Of a stretch of 64,000 bases of DNA, positions 20,577 through 31,834 are shown in pieces (the first letter of the stretch is position 1; the number at the start of each line of letters is the position of its first letter). Source of the stretch: Cercophora sp. LCS_1 (Eukaryota; Ascomycota; Sordariomycetes; Sordariales; Lasiosphaeriaceae); contig JAPZLL010000015.1 of NCBI GenBank assembly GCA_036250225.1, positions 620,001 to 684,000 of the forward strand, in the 5' to 3' direction. The translations under genes were made by a program, and so were the position numbers. The notes beneath the pieces were generated by a model. That model had not been told where the DNA came from. It worked only from the letters and a program-made list of their open reading frames with translations, and searched no databases.

Positions 20577-21783
20577 GGCATCAACACCCCACCCAACCTT
20601 TCCCACTCCTCTCCGCCCAACCTCCTTTCTCGCCTTGGGGCCCCTGACAACCACCTTCACACCGCACCCCTCATGCTCCCTGCACTGCTTCGTCCCCCTC
20701 TCTATCGGCCGCCCCAACGCCCCGCACAAATCCGTCTGCATCGCCCACCAATTCTTCGACTGCTCCCGCTCTCTGCCCTGTCTCCCGTCATCCACCCTCC
20801 CAACACAATACTCTGACGTACTGGGGTACTACTCCCCAGGCTTATTCTGTCCATCTGGGTACGAGACGCGTCTCACGTTGGCGGGGACCACGCATATTGC
20901 GACTCCTACAATCACTCCCACTCCCACTGCCGACGGTTATCTCGAACCCTCAAGCACCACCGCAAACCAAGCGGGACAACCACCCGGCGCGTCATCTCTG
21001 TTACAGTATTTGAACGTGGAAGAAACAGCAGCATTCTGCTGTCCCTCCGGCTACGCCCTCGTCCTAACCATTACCGAAACCTGGCAGCCCGTCATCCACC
21101 CATTGCCATACTGTCTCAGCACGGTGATAGGCGGCATATGGCGATACCAAAGCTGTGTGGACCAACAAATCATCGAAGGGAGCGTGACGGTTGGTGAGTT
21201 TGCGACGTCGTTGAGCACGAGGATTGTCCCCAGATGGATCGCTACGGGTATGAGTTCGGAGGCTAGCAATGTGTTTACCCTCGAAACGGCTATGGGTCCT
21301 GAGGTACCTGTTGCTAGTCTTTCGGATTCTGTGGTTGTCGAGACGCAAAAGACCATGGTTGTGAAAGACGCATTTACCGTTGCGCCGCCGGTGTGGATTG
21401 TTTGGAGGGATGTCGATCGTGGTTCGGGTAGTGAGGAGAATGCCGGGTTGGGGAAAGGGGTTGCGGCTGCGATTGTGGTCGGTTGTTTGGTTGGAATTGG
21501 GGTGGTTGTCGGGGCAGTGTGGTTGTTGATGAAAACGAGGGTCAAGAAAAGGCTGAAAATGAAGGCGGGCGAAGAAGAGGTCAATGAGAAAACAAAGACG
21601 GCTGAGCTGATGACGGCAATGTTTCCTGAGCTGGAGACGGATAGAGTCCTTGAGATGGGTGGTGTGCCAGCTGCTGAGCTGATGGTTGAGTACAGCCACG
21701 ACGGACGGGTGTACGAGCTGGGAGACGGAGATGCGATGGTGATGGCGCCTCGCCGTTGTGAGCGGCGCCATGATTGTCTCTGA
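20575..21783 (+). CDS. Single-pass surface membrane protein of unknown function, 402 aa
   Basis: The frame is open from 20341, but the ATG at 20575 is preferred. It directly precedes sequence matching the N-terminus of the inverted paralog, and everything upstream is microsatellite. The ectodomain has paired cysteine motifs (LFCPSGYETRLTL and AFCCPSGYALVLTI) and a conserved LGPLTTTFTP. It is followed by APPVWIVWRDVDR, a membrane helix GVAAAIVVGCLVGIGVVVGAVWLL and a basic stop-transfer KTRVKKRLKMK. The cytoplasmic tail is about 75 residues. Similar cysteine/threonine ectodomains with one helix are common in fungal proteins of unknown role, sometimes called WSC- or Mid2-like by architecture. 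No clear cleavable signal peptide is visible with this start. It ends five bases from the convergent 2EXR gene. Confidence 0.75.
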
Positions 21784-21788
21784 TCTTG

Positions 21789-22944
21789 CTATCGCTACCA
21801 AGTTATTAGTTTTCAGTGTATTTGTGTCATAGATGGAGTATACTACCCACTGCAAAGTCTCAACTGCCATGAAAGAACACTGGATGCCCGCGAGGCTCAG
21901 GGGTAACCAAGGTGCCCGGATGTAGCGTGCAACGGTAGGGAAAATAAGACATGTTGGGCCTTCGCACTCCCGAATTCTGTACAAGAAGTTCCTAGGGTGC
22001 ATGCAGGTTCGAGTCCAGAGGGGATCAACTGCGACTTGCGGTGGGGTGGGAACGTTTTGGCCGTACCCAGCGACCAGTTCGGGTGTAACCTCGGTATATC
22101 TGTGAGTGCTCGATTGAAATACGAGTGGCGTCTTTGATGCAGCACCTTGCTGAGCTGTGCCTTCCTGGGTAGCCGACCTCGGAGATAGTCGCTTGATGTT
22201 GCTATCGACGAGGAAGAACCGTGAGACCCCCGAGGATACAAGGAAATTTTTTAACGGTATAGAATACATGAGAGGGACGCATGGCGTTCTGTCGCCGCTG
22301 CCGCACATCACCGCCAAGTATCGGATCCGTCCATCAAAAGGGCAGAGATAAGCTTCTACACCGTTGGTCGATCGTCCGGCCGTACGCACCCGCCCAGTTG
22401 TAGAGATCGCAGCCATCAGATCGCCTAGGTCGAAGATGCAGAGATCGTACCAGGGGAAGACAGTGAAGCAACGATCGCTGCTGGGCATGCTGCCAGTCAC
22501 CGGCATCTGCCTGGGGAATCTGCCTTTTGCCGACTCTTGGAGCACATCTGCCCAGCTACCCTTCATGCATTCTTCCGGTTTCGGATTCGCTGGCCGTTGT
22601 GCACGGCGATAGTTGATCCACGGCTGACAGCGGAACACTCTCTCCATAGAAAGACGAGATTCCCAGCACGCCGTCCAGAGACCTGCGTCGATGAGGTACG
22701 TTGATGGATTCTCCCCTTGGGGCAAAGCAACTGTCCGCGGATTCGTTGCGGTAAATGTCCACGGAAAGGGGTGTGTGAAAGAAGAGATGATGTGATCGCT
22801 GCCATTCAAGGGCTTCGGGTCGGCCTCGCGGAGTCCAAAGATGTGGGCGCCTCTCTCGGCAGGGCGAACCGCCGCCTCCCAAATCATGTCTCTGACCTCG
22901 CGTGGGAGTTTTGAAAAGTAGCGGAATGATTGAGCCTGTGCCAT
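21789..22944 (-). CDS. 2EXR domain protein A, 367 aa
   Basis: Exon 1 is 22944-21847; a 52-nt intron (GTAGTA...AACTAATAAC...TTGGTAG) leads to a two-codon last exon, 21794-21789. The spliced length (367) nearly equals that of the tandem paralog (366), which supports this ending. The unspliced frame instead runs on for a further 240 codons antisense to the neighbour gene and is rejected. The N-terminus SFRYFSKLPREVRDMIWEAAVRP is the diagnostic 2EXR motif (F..F..LP.E[LIV]R..IW..A). The conserved LIDAGLWTACWESR and RCFTVFPWYDLCIFDL follow, both shared with the paralog. 2EXR proteins form large mould-specific families of unknown function. The start at 22944 is chosen over the upstream ATG at 22971 because the motif begins there. 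Confidence 0.82.
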
Positions 22945-23300
22945 ATTGACGCGATTCTGTGGTTTCCCCACTTGTCGTAAGGCTGTCGTACGGAAGGGAC
23001 ACTTCCTAGGAGGGATGTGAACTGGCAGCAGAGAAACTCGGTCCCAACCCTAGTAGAAATTTGATCCCGAGACCCCAAAGTCAAAGTCAGGTTCCACTCG
23101 GTCCGAGGTTACCGCATGGCGAACGGGCGTAACGGGCTGGATAAAGTTAAAAGGTAAAAACGCACAAAAAAAAAGGAAAAAAAAGGGGGGGAAGCCCCAG
23201 GGCGAAGAGGAGCTGGCGGCATGAGTGTTTGAACTCTGTCGTTCCAAGCCAGAATGGGATTTGAGCAAAGAAGCTGGAATCAGTGCACCCACGATTTCAC
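22945..23300. other. Spacer between the tandem 2EXR genes
   Basis: 356 bp containing the promoter of gene A. A purine-rich patch (A and G runs) lies at about 23160-23195. Nothing else seen. Confidence 0.5.
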
Positions 23301-24401
23301 TCAGAGGTTTTCAACCGCCAGCAAGTGAACATAAGGTCGGTAGCCACTCCGGCCAATGGTCTTCGCCCACTCGCGCTGCAAATCTTGTTCAAACCTTTCC
23401 CAGCAAAGAAAATGGCTCGAGGTGCTTTCCGGGTTGTGATGCTCCCCTTCCCACTCTGGCTCAGCCGGGTTCAATCCGTGGTCATTGAACCTCTGGTCAA
23501 TCTCAATGTACAGAGACTTTCCATGGTAATAGGCGAAGTCTTCCCTCGCGCCGACATCGCTCGCTTCCGTTCCACTGGCCACCTGCTTCGGCCGTCGCTT
23601 GAGCGTCGGGTCAATGATGTAAAGTACATCGAGAGAGGCGACGAGGTACTGCGTGAACGTTGTACAGGTCAGCTGATAAAAGAGTTTCCACCTCGACTGT
23701 CCCGGGTGATATGTTACAGCGACATGCCGAATTCTCAAATCGAGCCAACAAATATACGGCCTTTTGGCCCGCTGGAGCGGTTCCTGAAGATTGATATAGC
23801 TGGAATAGTGTGATTTGGACTCGAAGACCTCCCACCCAAAGGTCGAGACGCTTTCAATGTCCAAAATGAAGAGATCATCTCCGGGGAAGACGGTAAAGTA
23901 ATGGTTGCTGTTAGACACCCGGCCAGTCAAAGGGAGGCCCCAAGGAAAACAGGAATCAGGAGCTCGCTTCCGCGCCTCCACGTCCGACACGGACCCCTCA
24001 ACACTCAAGTCCGCTGTGGCTACCCAGAACTTGCGAAAGTCGATCCACTTCTTGCCTTGAAACACCTTATTGATGACGGCGCGGGACTCTTTGCAAGCTG
24101 TCCAAAGACCGCCGTCTATGAGCGAAGCCGACAGGTTGCGGTCCTTTGGAAGCGTGATGAAGATTTCAGGCTGCGCGCGGGTGGTTTCGTGGCCTGCCGG
24201 GGTCGGCGAGCGTGGGATCGGCTTGATGCAGGGGATGTGAATGTCTTCGGGGTTGCCACCAAAGTAGATGTGAGGATATTCCCATTTGAACACAAGTGTG
24301 TGAGCTCCTTTTCGTGCTGGTCGAATTGCGGCCTCCCAAATCATCATCCTCAGCTCGAAAGGTAGGCGATTGAAGTAGTGAAACGCGTCGAGGTTAGCCA
24401 T
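23301..24401 (-). CDS. 2EXR domain protein B, 366 aa
   Basis: A single exon, starting at 24401 with MANLDAFHYFNRLPFELRMMIWEAAIRPARKGAH, matching the 2EXR consensus. It shares with gene A the LIDGGLWTACKESR block, the tryptophan-containing KKWIDFRKFW segment, HYFTVFPGDDLFILDIE and a C-terminal half with KRRPKQV. The two genes lie head to tail on the minus strand and are clearly diverged duplicates. There is no signal peptide or membrane helix, so the product is probably cytosolic or nuclear. Molecular function is unknown for the whole family. The frame is intact. Confidence 0.9.
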   Translation of the reverse strand: MANLDAFHYFNRLPFELRMMIWEAAIRPARKGAHTLVFKWEYPHIYFGGNPEDIHIPCIKPIPRSPTPAGHETTRAQPEIFITLPKDRNLSASLIDGGLWTACKESRAVINKVFQGKKWIDFRKFWVATADLSVEGSVSDVEARKRAPDSCFPWGLPLTGRVSNSNHYFTVFPGDDLFILDIESVSTFGWEVFESKSHYSSYINLQEPLQRAKRPYICWLDLRIRHVAVTYHPGQSRWKLFYQLTCTTFTQYLVASLDVLYIIDPTLKRRPKQVASGTEASDVGAREDFAYYHGKSLYIEIDQRFNDHGLNPAEPEWEGEHHNPESTSSHFLCWERFEQDLQREWAKTIGRSGYRPYVHLLAVENL

Positions 24402-25191
24402 TCTAATTGTCTTTGCTTGTGGACGCCGGCATCAGGCGGATGGGCCAAGTTCCCGTGCTCTGTAGATGGAGAAAGTGCGCGGCGTCGGGTGATCCACGGG
24501 TGAAATGACACACTCTTTGGCATGGTGCTGTCAAGTGTTGGGAAAGGAGGGAAAGGAGCGGTCAAGGCACGTTGTTGCGGTTGACGAATTCCTCGTGCAC
24601 GCTCACGCGTTCCCCCTGCCCGTCCAACCAGTAATCTGGAGGTGCAGCTCTGGGGGCGCTCGACCCAGGACAAACCCCGGTCCCCCTGCTCCTCACGGTT
24701 GGCTTGGCGGAACTGAGCAAGGCAGCAGTGGGAAAAGTGGCACAGAAAGCCGGCTTAGAGCGATATCATTGTAAAGAACAGGTCCGTCGTGCATGGCATT
24801 CCAGAACGCTCGAAACCATGGTCTTGATATCGAAACGAGCTAGAAATCATCGACTAAGAACAGTAAAAGTCACTGCAGGGTGAAGAAAGCGTTGCTCAGA
24901 CTGGAAACCGTAAAATAGATTCAACACTGTCCGTATCAAATCCAGGATGCAATGGGACACCCCATGGAAGACGGACCGACAGATCGATTGTCAAGGGGTT
25001 AAATGTGTACCAATCAGATGGGGACAGCAGCCAAGGCATTGTTGTTGAAGAGTGTAGGCGTTGGCAGAAGCGCATGGTCATATTTGAAACGACTAGCTGT
25101 ATCTTTGCTTTGACGAAGACATCTCCGTCATCATCGACCGTTGTGTTGAGCCGAGAGAAAAGAAAAACGTGAAATGGAACGCCGGGAGACC
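24402..25191. other. Intergenic region
   Basis: No supported gene. A minus-strand frame of 127 codons (24896-25279) overlaps the end of the next gene and ends RFPV. It has an ATG and plausible composition but no recognisable domain, so it is not called. Confidence 0.45.
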
Positions 25192-27323
25192 CTACATCCC
25201 TCGGAAAACCGTCTTCATATGCGCCGTCGAGTACGGACTCGACATCGGGATCGTCGCGTGCGAGCCGTACATGTCCCATGGCCTTGGTCCCAAAGGCGCA
25301 TCTAGGACATCAGGGTTTGTCTCCATCTCCTCCCTGATCCTTGCCCACTCTACTTTGACCTCATTCCATGCCTTCAACAGGTGAGGATCCATCGCCGGCA
25401 CCCACATGCACCCCTCCACCGTGGTCCTGAACTCTTCATACGTCGTGATGGGCGGTGATCGTGCGGCAAGCATCTCCATGTAATACCGGAAAAAATATTC
25501 GCCCGAGTCTTGGTTCTGGGCCGAAGCAATGAGGAGGAGCAAGGCTACCCAACCGTCAATGCCAGCCTCTCGTAGCGCTGACCGGAGCTGAGGGTCGAGG
25601 AACTGCTTGCGCATTCGTGGAAGGATCCCGGGAACCGGGCTGCAGGCCGTGTGCGCGCCGAGGCCGACGATGAAGATGAAGATGAACAGACACATGCTGA
25701 CGACATTTTCGGCGGCTGTCAGGCTGTCCTCGTTCAGGAGGTCTGCGCGCAAGTCAGTCGGGAATCCCATCAAACCTCAGAGCAAGAATCCCGAACGCCA
25801 TCTTGCCCTCGTGGTCAAAACATCAAAGAGGCAGCAGGCGTCAGATTAAGCGGCATAAAAACTTCGAGGGGCACCAAACGGTGAAGGAAGATGGGCGGTA
25901 GGCAAAGCGACGAGGCCATCCATTCGGGACGGGGCTCCACAGCGAATGAGAGAAAAAAAGGACTCACACCACCGAACAATCTCCCCCATGGCAATCGAGA
26001 ACATATTCTGCATGTCCAACGCATCCCACCCATATATTCCCCGTTGCATCACCCACCCCATGAGGTCCGCGTGCAAACACTCAAGCATGTGCACCTGCGC
26101 CACCAACTCGTCCCGCATCCCGGCCGCCCTGCACCGTTCCGCCATCGGCCACTTCTGCCCAAACGATCTCGACGACTCGGGATACTGGTACAGCTTCTTC
26201 AGAAGCCCATCGGGGAGCAGATGCTGCGCCGCGAACGCGCGCTCCATCTTTTCCTCCTCGTCTGGATCCCAGCCTTCACCGTCCATGTACGAGCGCGGCA
26301 GGCTAAAGATGATCCGACACCCCAGCGCCGTGCACACCCAACGGATGATAAAGGCCTGCAGGCCCCTTGCATTTCCGATCTTGCCCACCCCGCCCCGCAG
26401 CGCGAGCATCCGCTTCAACCCACTCATGTGCGTCTGGCGCTGCTCGGGCGTGGGCTGGAGATGAACCCACATGGGATCATGGGACAATTGCTCAGAGGCG
26501 TGGAGGTACAAGTTCTCTTCGATGCAGAGAAGATTGAACACTGTGGCAATGTTTTCGTTAGTGATTGCTTTTTGCGGGTCCGCAATGTCCTGCTGGACAG
26601 CCTCGATGGTGCGAACGCGGTGGTGCATGAAGCGCTGAAGGAGCACTGAGGCGTGCTGTGGGTATTCGACTGCCATTTGCAGCGCGGAGAGACAGAGCAG
26701 GCCACTAAGAAAGCCGGTGTGGCCAAGGGAGACGCTCAGCCAGTACTTTTCGACCTCGTCCGATCCTGTGGGTGGCGTCAAACGCGGAGAGATTGCCGAG
26801 TTGACTATCGGATGATTAGTATGGAGCTCCCCCGCAGAAGGAAAGAGTGGTGCGACGCACAATACGTGAGAAGATCGATGTCCTGGCCACTCAGAGCCAC
26901 GGCAAGGCTGCCGAAGGGATCCAGCCGTCCGCCGAGGTAGCCATGGCTTCTGAGATCGGATGCAGAGACACACGCGGAGGATGGAAGGTTGCAGCACTTG
27001 CACCTGGCTGCGTCGCGCCCGGCTCGCTGCCGAGTAGCTGCACGAGAAACGAGTGCTCCTTCCCCCACAACCGCACCAGCTCCCGCGCTAGCGGATCTGC
27101 CCGTCTTGGAGCCGGAATTCCTGTTTCTGGGGATGGGGGTTGTGACAGTACCCCTGGTATCAGATCTCTTTGCACGGGTAGTCTTGCTATTCTGGCTCTT
27201 GGTCGACCACGGCTGGGCGGCGCGGGCCTTGCGGATGACGAAGGCACGGCCCGTCGTCGAGATCTTGTGGCCCTCGCGAGTCCTATTGCCCGCATTGACG
27301 AAGAGAAACTCCTTCTGAGGCAT
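25192..27323 (-). CDS. Tachykinin-family / fungal-specific transcription factor (PF11951-type), 616 aa
   Basis: Three exons: 27323-26861, 26804-25968 and 25742-25192. Intron 1 is 56 nt (GTGCGT...ACTAAT...GATAG) and intron 2 is 225 nt (GTGAGT...GCGCAG). The sum is 1851 nt, giving 616 residues in phase. The N-terminus MPQKEFLFVNAGNRTRE, followed by basic ARAAQPWSTKSQNSK, is characteristic of the fungal 'tachykinin family' regulators. GGRLDPFGSLA then LLTYF is their conserved entry into the regulatory domain. The long helical C-terminal part (WVCTALGCRIIFSLPRSY, HLLPDGLLKKLYQYP, DALDMQNMFS) corresponds to the fungal-specific transcription factor domain. No Zn2Cys6 cluster is present, which is normal for this group. 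Probably a nuclear regulator of unknown targets. Confidence 0.85.
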
Positions 27324-29680
27324 GGTGCTCTCGTGGGTCGTGATATTGACACTGTCCCAATGAGGAAAATGTTAGAGGGAGCTGTGGGAGGATGAGATGA
27401 CCTGTCGTGGGAGTTATCTGTGGTTATGCCATCTCGTGAGATGCCAAGCCAGTTGTTGGTCAACTATCATTTGCCTACCTGGGGAAAGCGCGACGCAGTG
27501 CTCCTGCAGGCGCCCGGCACTGTCATTTTGATCACACCCCCTTAGGACCCTAACCCTCATGAGGGCATGGCTGCTGACATCTGTTGGCAGCAACGACACG
27601 AAGAAACGTGCTTGTATTATCGATGCATCTTATTACACATCTAACTATATAAATCCCTTCAATAGCCCGGCTTTCACCCATCCAGAGGTCGGGCTTGGGT
27701 TTACGTTGACGTAACTCATCCTCAAACAACGCCTTGCCCTCCCATCGAGAACGCAAGCGCGACTTTGTACTTACCAATCAGTTTATTTGAGAGTCAGAGA
27801 AACAAAGGTACGTATTGAAATTCACCAGACAATTGCTTGGAGTTCTTCCCTCATTTTGCGTCGCACCTCGAGGACGAGAGTGTTGACGGAAGCATGCGCC
27901 ACGGCCCTGCACAGTTGCAACGGTTACCCCTCACCTGCTCACCGCTCCAATCGGTGTTTCGGCAGCCCTCCTGCGTGTTCCTCGCTGCCCGGAGTGATGC
28001 AAATTGATCGACACCAGTAAAGAACTATTATGTTGGGCCAAACATTCCGTTGGTGGTATCGAGAAATATTTTGTCTGACAGAGTGCGAGTGATGCAGGCG
28101 AGTGAGCGAGGTGGAGGAGCTTGGCAACGACCCTCTCCAAGGAGCTTACCCGATTCTGTCAAGCCCAGTTGATCGCTGTGCCACGGCTATTTCTGCATCA
28201 ACGAGACGAGCAACATTCCCTTTATTCCAAACGTCAACGCCGGTTTTGATATGGGAAAGCCACTTGCGCAGCAGGAAGGCTGGGGCGCAAGCTGTCTACT
28301 TACGTCCCGCCAGTGAGCAGCCCAGTTTGCACCCAAAATCCAGTCGGTTCACGTCGGCATCGATCCCATCGAACAGGCCCCCGGGCCCCACCTCGAGAGG
28401 AGCCGCAGCTAACGCGCGGGGCCGGCCAGTATCCCCGCCGCGCGATCTCTCCACCGCGTAATGACCTCAGCAATCAGCCCTACCCAGGAAAGGAGATACA
28501 GATTGTCAGTGCAACAAAAAGTTGCACCTCATAACGTTGCAACATCACCAAGCTTGGTACCAAGAAGACAATTTACCCCCATCGGACCGACCCAGGCGAA
28601 TGGAACTGTGACACGCCACTGGCATGAACGCGGGACATAATTAGAGTCCGCCCCTGAACAAGATCACGGAACACAACACCTGGCGAAGACCCCAGTCTCA
28701 CCAACTGCTAGGGAATGAGGCTCTCAAAAGTCTATCATGTCCTTAACTCGAGTCAATTACCTCAGCTTCTTGCTCTGCGTTTATCGGATCGTTCAAAGCT
28801 ATCGTGGCGCGCAGCTGGCAGGAGTCTGCTCTGCCGACCTGCAACGTTGCGGACGGCATTGAGAGGTCCAGGCAACAGTTCATCACCCCTGTCAACAGCG
28901 GCTTGGTCGACTCGGCAGGGCAGGAAACGGGCTTGTCGGAGTTACGCCCCGCATGGCAACTCCTACCCTTCAATCTTGAACCGCTGCCGTAATATGTGGG
29001 CATTGCGATAGTAACCTCGCGATGTCCCGGATTTTCACTGGAGCATCGCCGAGGCCATGGCACTCTCAAGCCCCGTGCTTGACCAGACATGTTTCCCCGG
29101 TGAGGGCGACCAAGCGCGGACATCCCTCCCAAAATTCCGACCGAGCGATTGCTGGTGAAACCACTACTTTCTGGAAGGCCAGTGAGGGTGACACTGCACC
29201 GTAGGGCAGAAGGATCAATAGCGGTCTGACTTGGTGTCCAGCTTCCACCTCCGACCCGACGGTTCCGGCCGTTTTGTGTTTCTGCGCCAGCGACCAGGGC
29301 TATATTTGAAGATGAGGCGCTTTAGGAATCAACGCCGTTCCCATGATTTTGGTTGTCCGTCTTGGTCACCAGAGAACCACAAAAGTACTGCCAGATGTGT
29401 GGAAGCGGCGCAGCTCTTCAGCCTAAAACAGCCTCATCAATCACAGCCAGGCATTTCATATTCGGCAGCTGGCTACTCCACCCCAGTGGCAGGTCGGACT
29501 TTGAATCGGAATCCCACCCACGAGCCACATCTGTCCCACACCCAGAAAACTCGGGAAGAGCGGGACTGCCGCAGGTGCCGGGTGCAAAAAGGAGGCGGGG
29601 CCCAATTACCGAACTCGCCATCCACCACTTTAGCTCATTCGTGTCCACGTCGTCCAGCCCATCATCAGGCCATGTAATCG
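27324..29680. other. Long intergenic region (2.4 kb)
   Basis: No gene could be supported on either strand. The frames are short, lack family motifs and have no matching splice sites. It separates two divergently transcribed genes and would contain both promoters. No tRNA or repeat was noticed. Confidence 0.5.
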
Positions 29681-31414
29681 TTGGAACATGCCTATGCTGC
29701 GATGACTAACGCGAGCAACGTCGCCATGGCTTCCGATCCGGGCATAGAGGCCTGCTCTCTCCAGCCCGCCCGTGAAGAAAGACGCTCCGAGACCGAAAAC
29801 GGGAACACGCAGAACGAAAGACCGAGAACCGACGACAACCCGGGATCAGAGAGTGAGACGACAGATGATCGATCCGTTACAGCAATCGGGTCCGCTTCCT
29901 CCTCCCCGAGAGCTGGCAATGTCGAGGTCGTTGGCGTTGACAAGGATACCGGCAAATTCCACGTCCATGCCTCCGACTTGGAGGCAAAACCTCTAGGTAC
30001 CGCGCCGGAAGTGGTTCGACACTCGATCGGACTCGAGCCAATCTCCAACCTCGAGATTCTCAACAATTCCCAGCAACCTCCCTCGTGGCTCACCAGAAGG
30101 CGCTGGTTTATCCTAGGCTGCGCAATCCTCATTCTTCTCATCATCGCCGTTATCGTCATCGGACTGGTCGCGGGCTTGGTCTTGACTCGGCGAGATGGTG
30201 GTTCAAGTGCTAGTGAAACGTCAAACACGACCGCCGAAGCTTCAAGGAGGAGCGTTTGCGGAACCTACCCCCGGCCCATTCATCGACAACTCCTCGCAGC
30301 TGCTGAGGTTGGCTCTGATGTCTATCTCTTCGCCCGCGGCTTGGACGACGACATCTGGTCCCGCTCCCTGTCCGGAACCAACTCTACGTGGAATACGCCG
30401 TGGCAGCCATGGATCCCCTTGAATGAGAAGTTTGCCGGTCCCCCAACAGCGGTCTCGTGGCTCCGAGCTGGCGATCAACGTCTTCACGTATTTGCCCCCG
30501 CGCAAAGGCCAGACAAACAGAGCGTTCTGACGGCCGGCCTTGTGAATGGAAGCTGGCCAACCACGTGGCAAAACTTGGGTGAATCCTCGGGAACACCTGT
30601 GTCTCTTTGCGTTGTTCCGCAAAAAGCCGATGGCTCGCCCGCTCGTATCGACCAGTGGGTCGTCAACCAGGACACACGGGGTATTTCCCACAACTTCTGG
30701 AACAACGTGATCGAGGACTTCCAAGAGCCGGCGACGTATGCGGACTGGGAAGCGAGCCCGTCCGTGCAACCGAGTGCGTCGTCACTGACTGCGATCTGTC
30801 GTAGCGACGACCCGCAGCACACGTTGTTGATGTTTGCCAACGGCACGGACTCGGTGCGGTTCCGTCATTACACAGACAGGAACAAGATGTGGAACTCGTG
30901 GGTCGACATCGGAGGAAGGTTTATCGGCGATCCGGTCCTGGTTTCTATCACCAATGAGACATTTGTTTTCTTCGGCATCAATGTGGATGGGGACTTGCGG
31001 AGCTTCAACTACACGAGTACGACTGGTGTAGGCTACCGACCAGCCATCTTCCCGCTCGGAGGGAACTTTACCAGCATGCCGAGCGCAATTGTCACGGAAG
31101 ACAATCCGCTGCGGCTCGACGTGGTGGCCTTGGGAACGGACGGGTTTTTGAAGCACAAGACCTACCAGAACAAGAAGTGGGAAGCCGATTGGAGGGATTT
31201 GGGTATCCGCGCAAGCAGCGCACCGCTGTTGCACAAGTTCGAGGTCACGTCAGACGGAAATCCACGAAATCGAACAATGTTGACAGCGATTGGGGCCGAC
31301 AACCAGCTGCAATATGCGGTGTGGGACTCGAAAAACACATTGCCGTGGACAGAGCTAGTTGGAAGCTGGGAAAGTGCAGGCGGTAATCTGACGACGAAAT
31401 CGATGTGCGATTGA
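29681..31414 (+). CDS. Type II membrane protein with PLL-like beta-propeller ectodomain
   Basis: Single exon of up to 577 codons; in-frame ATGs at 29681, 29702 and 29726 are all possible starts. A disordered polar cytoplasmic region (about 140 residues) ends in SWLTRRRW. One helix, FILGCAILILLIIAVIVIGL, follows, and then a Ser/Thr stalk. The C-terminal 370 residues are built from repeated Trp-rich blades (DDDIWSRSLSGTNSTWNTPW, then WPTTWQNLG, MWNSWVDIGG, WEADWRDLGI). This is the pattern of fucose-lectin/PLL-type propellers found on fungal surface proteins. Several N-x-S/T sites agree with an extracellular ectodomain. Binding of a glycan is a reasonable guess but cannot be read from the sequence. 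The frame is intact. Confidence 0.85.
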   Translation: MEHAYAAMTNASNVAMASDPGIEACSLQPAREERRSETENGNTQNERPRTDDNPGSESETTDDRSVTAIGSASSSPRAGNVEVVGVDKDTGKFHVHASDLEAKPLGTAPEVVRHSIGLEPISNLEILNNSQQPPSWLTRRRWFILGCAILILLIIAVIVIGLVAGLVLTRRDGGSSASETSNTTAEASRRSVCGTYPRPIHRQLLAAAEVGSDVYLFARGLDDDIWSRSLSGTNSTWNTPWQPWIPLNEKFAGPPTAVSWLRAGDQRLHVFAPAQRPDKQSVLTAGLVNGSWPTTWQNLGESSGTPVSLCVVPQKADGSPARIDQWVVNQDTRGISHNFWNNVIEDFQEPATYADWEASPSVQPSASSLTAICRSDDPQHTLLMFANGTDSVRFRHYTDRNKMWNSWVDIGGRFIGDPVLVSITNETFVFFGINVDGDLRSFNYTSTTGVGYRPAIFPLGGNFTSMPSAIVTEDNPLRLDVVALGTDGFLKHKTYQNKKWEADWRDLGIRASSAPLLHKFEVTSDGNPRNRTMLTAIGADNQLQYAVWDSKNTLPWTELVGSWESAGGNLTTKSMCD

Positions 31415-31834
31415 CGTGGGTAAGTGCGGGATCGATACCTTCTGGTTGGCGCGGCGCAAGGCGTCTGGGTTGCATTTCGGACAACAAGGTGTACAAAACG
31501 GGCGGTGAAGTCAGGTGGATCGTCTGCACCTGGTAGTATCAGCATTGATAGGAGGAATAATTGTCTTGTCACGCCACACAGAGAGCTTGTAGCGCTTTGT
31601 CTAAAAGATATTGGTCTATCTCCAGTCACAGTGTCGCCTTCCCTCGCAGTCAAGTCTGCGCCTTCCTCGCACAAGCTCGTCACCACCGGACACAATCCTT
31701 GCCACATGCGTCGACCCATTCGCCCTTGCAGAAGCTGCAGCCGCGAACACTGGCCTCGAACTTTCCCAAGCGCATTCGACCGACACTGACTCCCGCAAAC
31801 GCTTTCCCCGGCAAGTTTGCTCACCAACGGCATC
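31415..31834. other. Intergenic region
   Basis: 420 bp of 3' and 5' flanking sequence with no gene or repeat recognised. Confidence 0.5.

Noticed and set aside
21064..21788. Minus-strand frame extending the 2EXR gene by about 240 codons
   Set aside because: It lies antisense to a coding gene, is rich in His/Ser/Asn without domain content, and an intron with perfect signals ends the gene at 21789 at the same length as its paralog.
24896..25279. 127-codon minus-strand frame with ATG
   Set aside because: Overlaps the last exon of the transcription factor, has no recognisable domain and no splice link to it; chance frame cannot be excluded.
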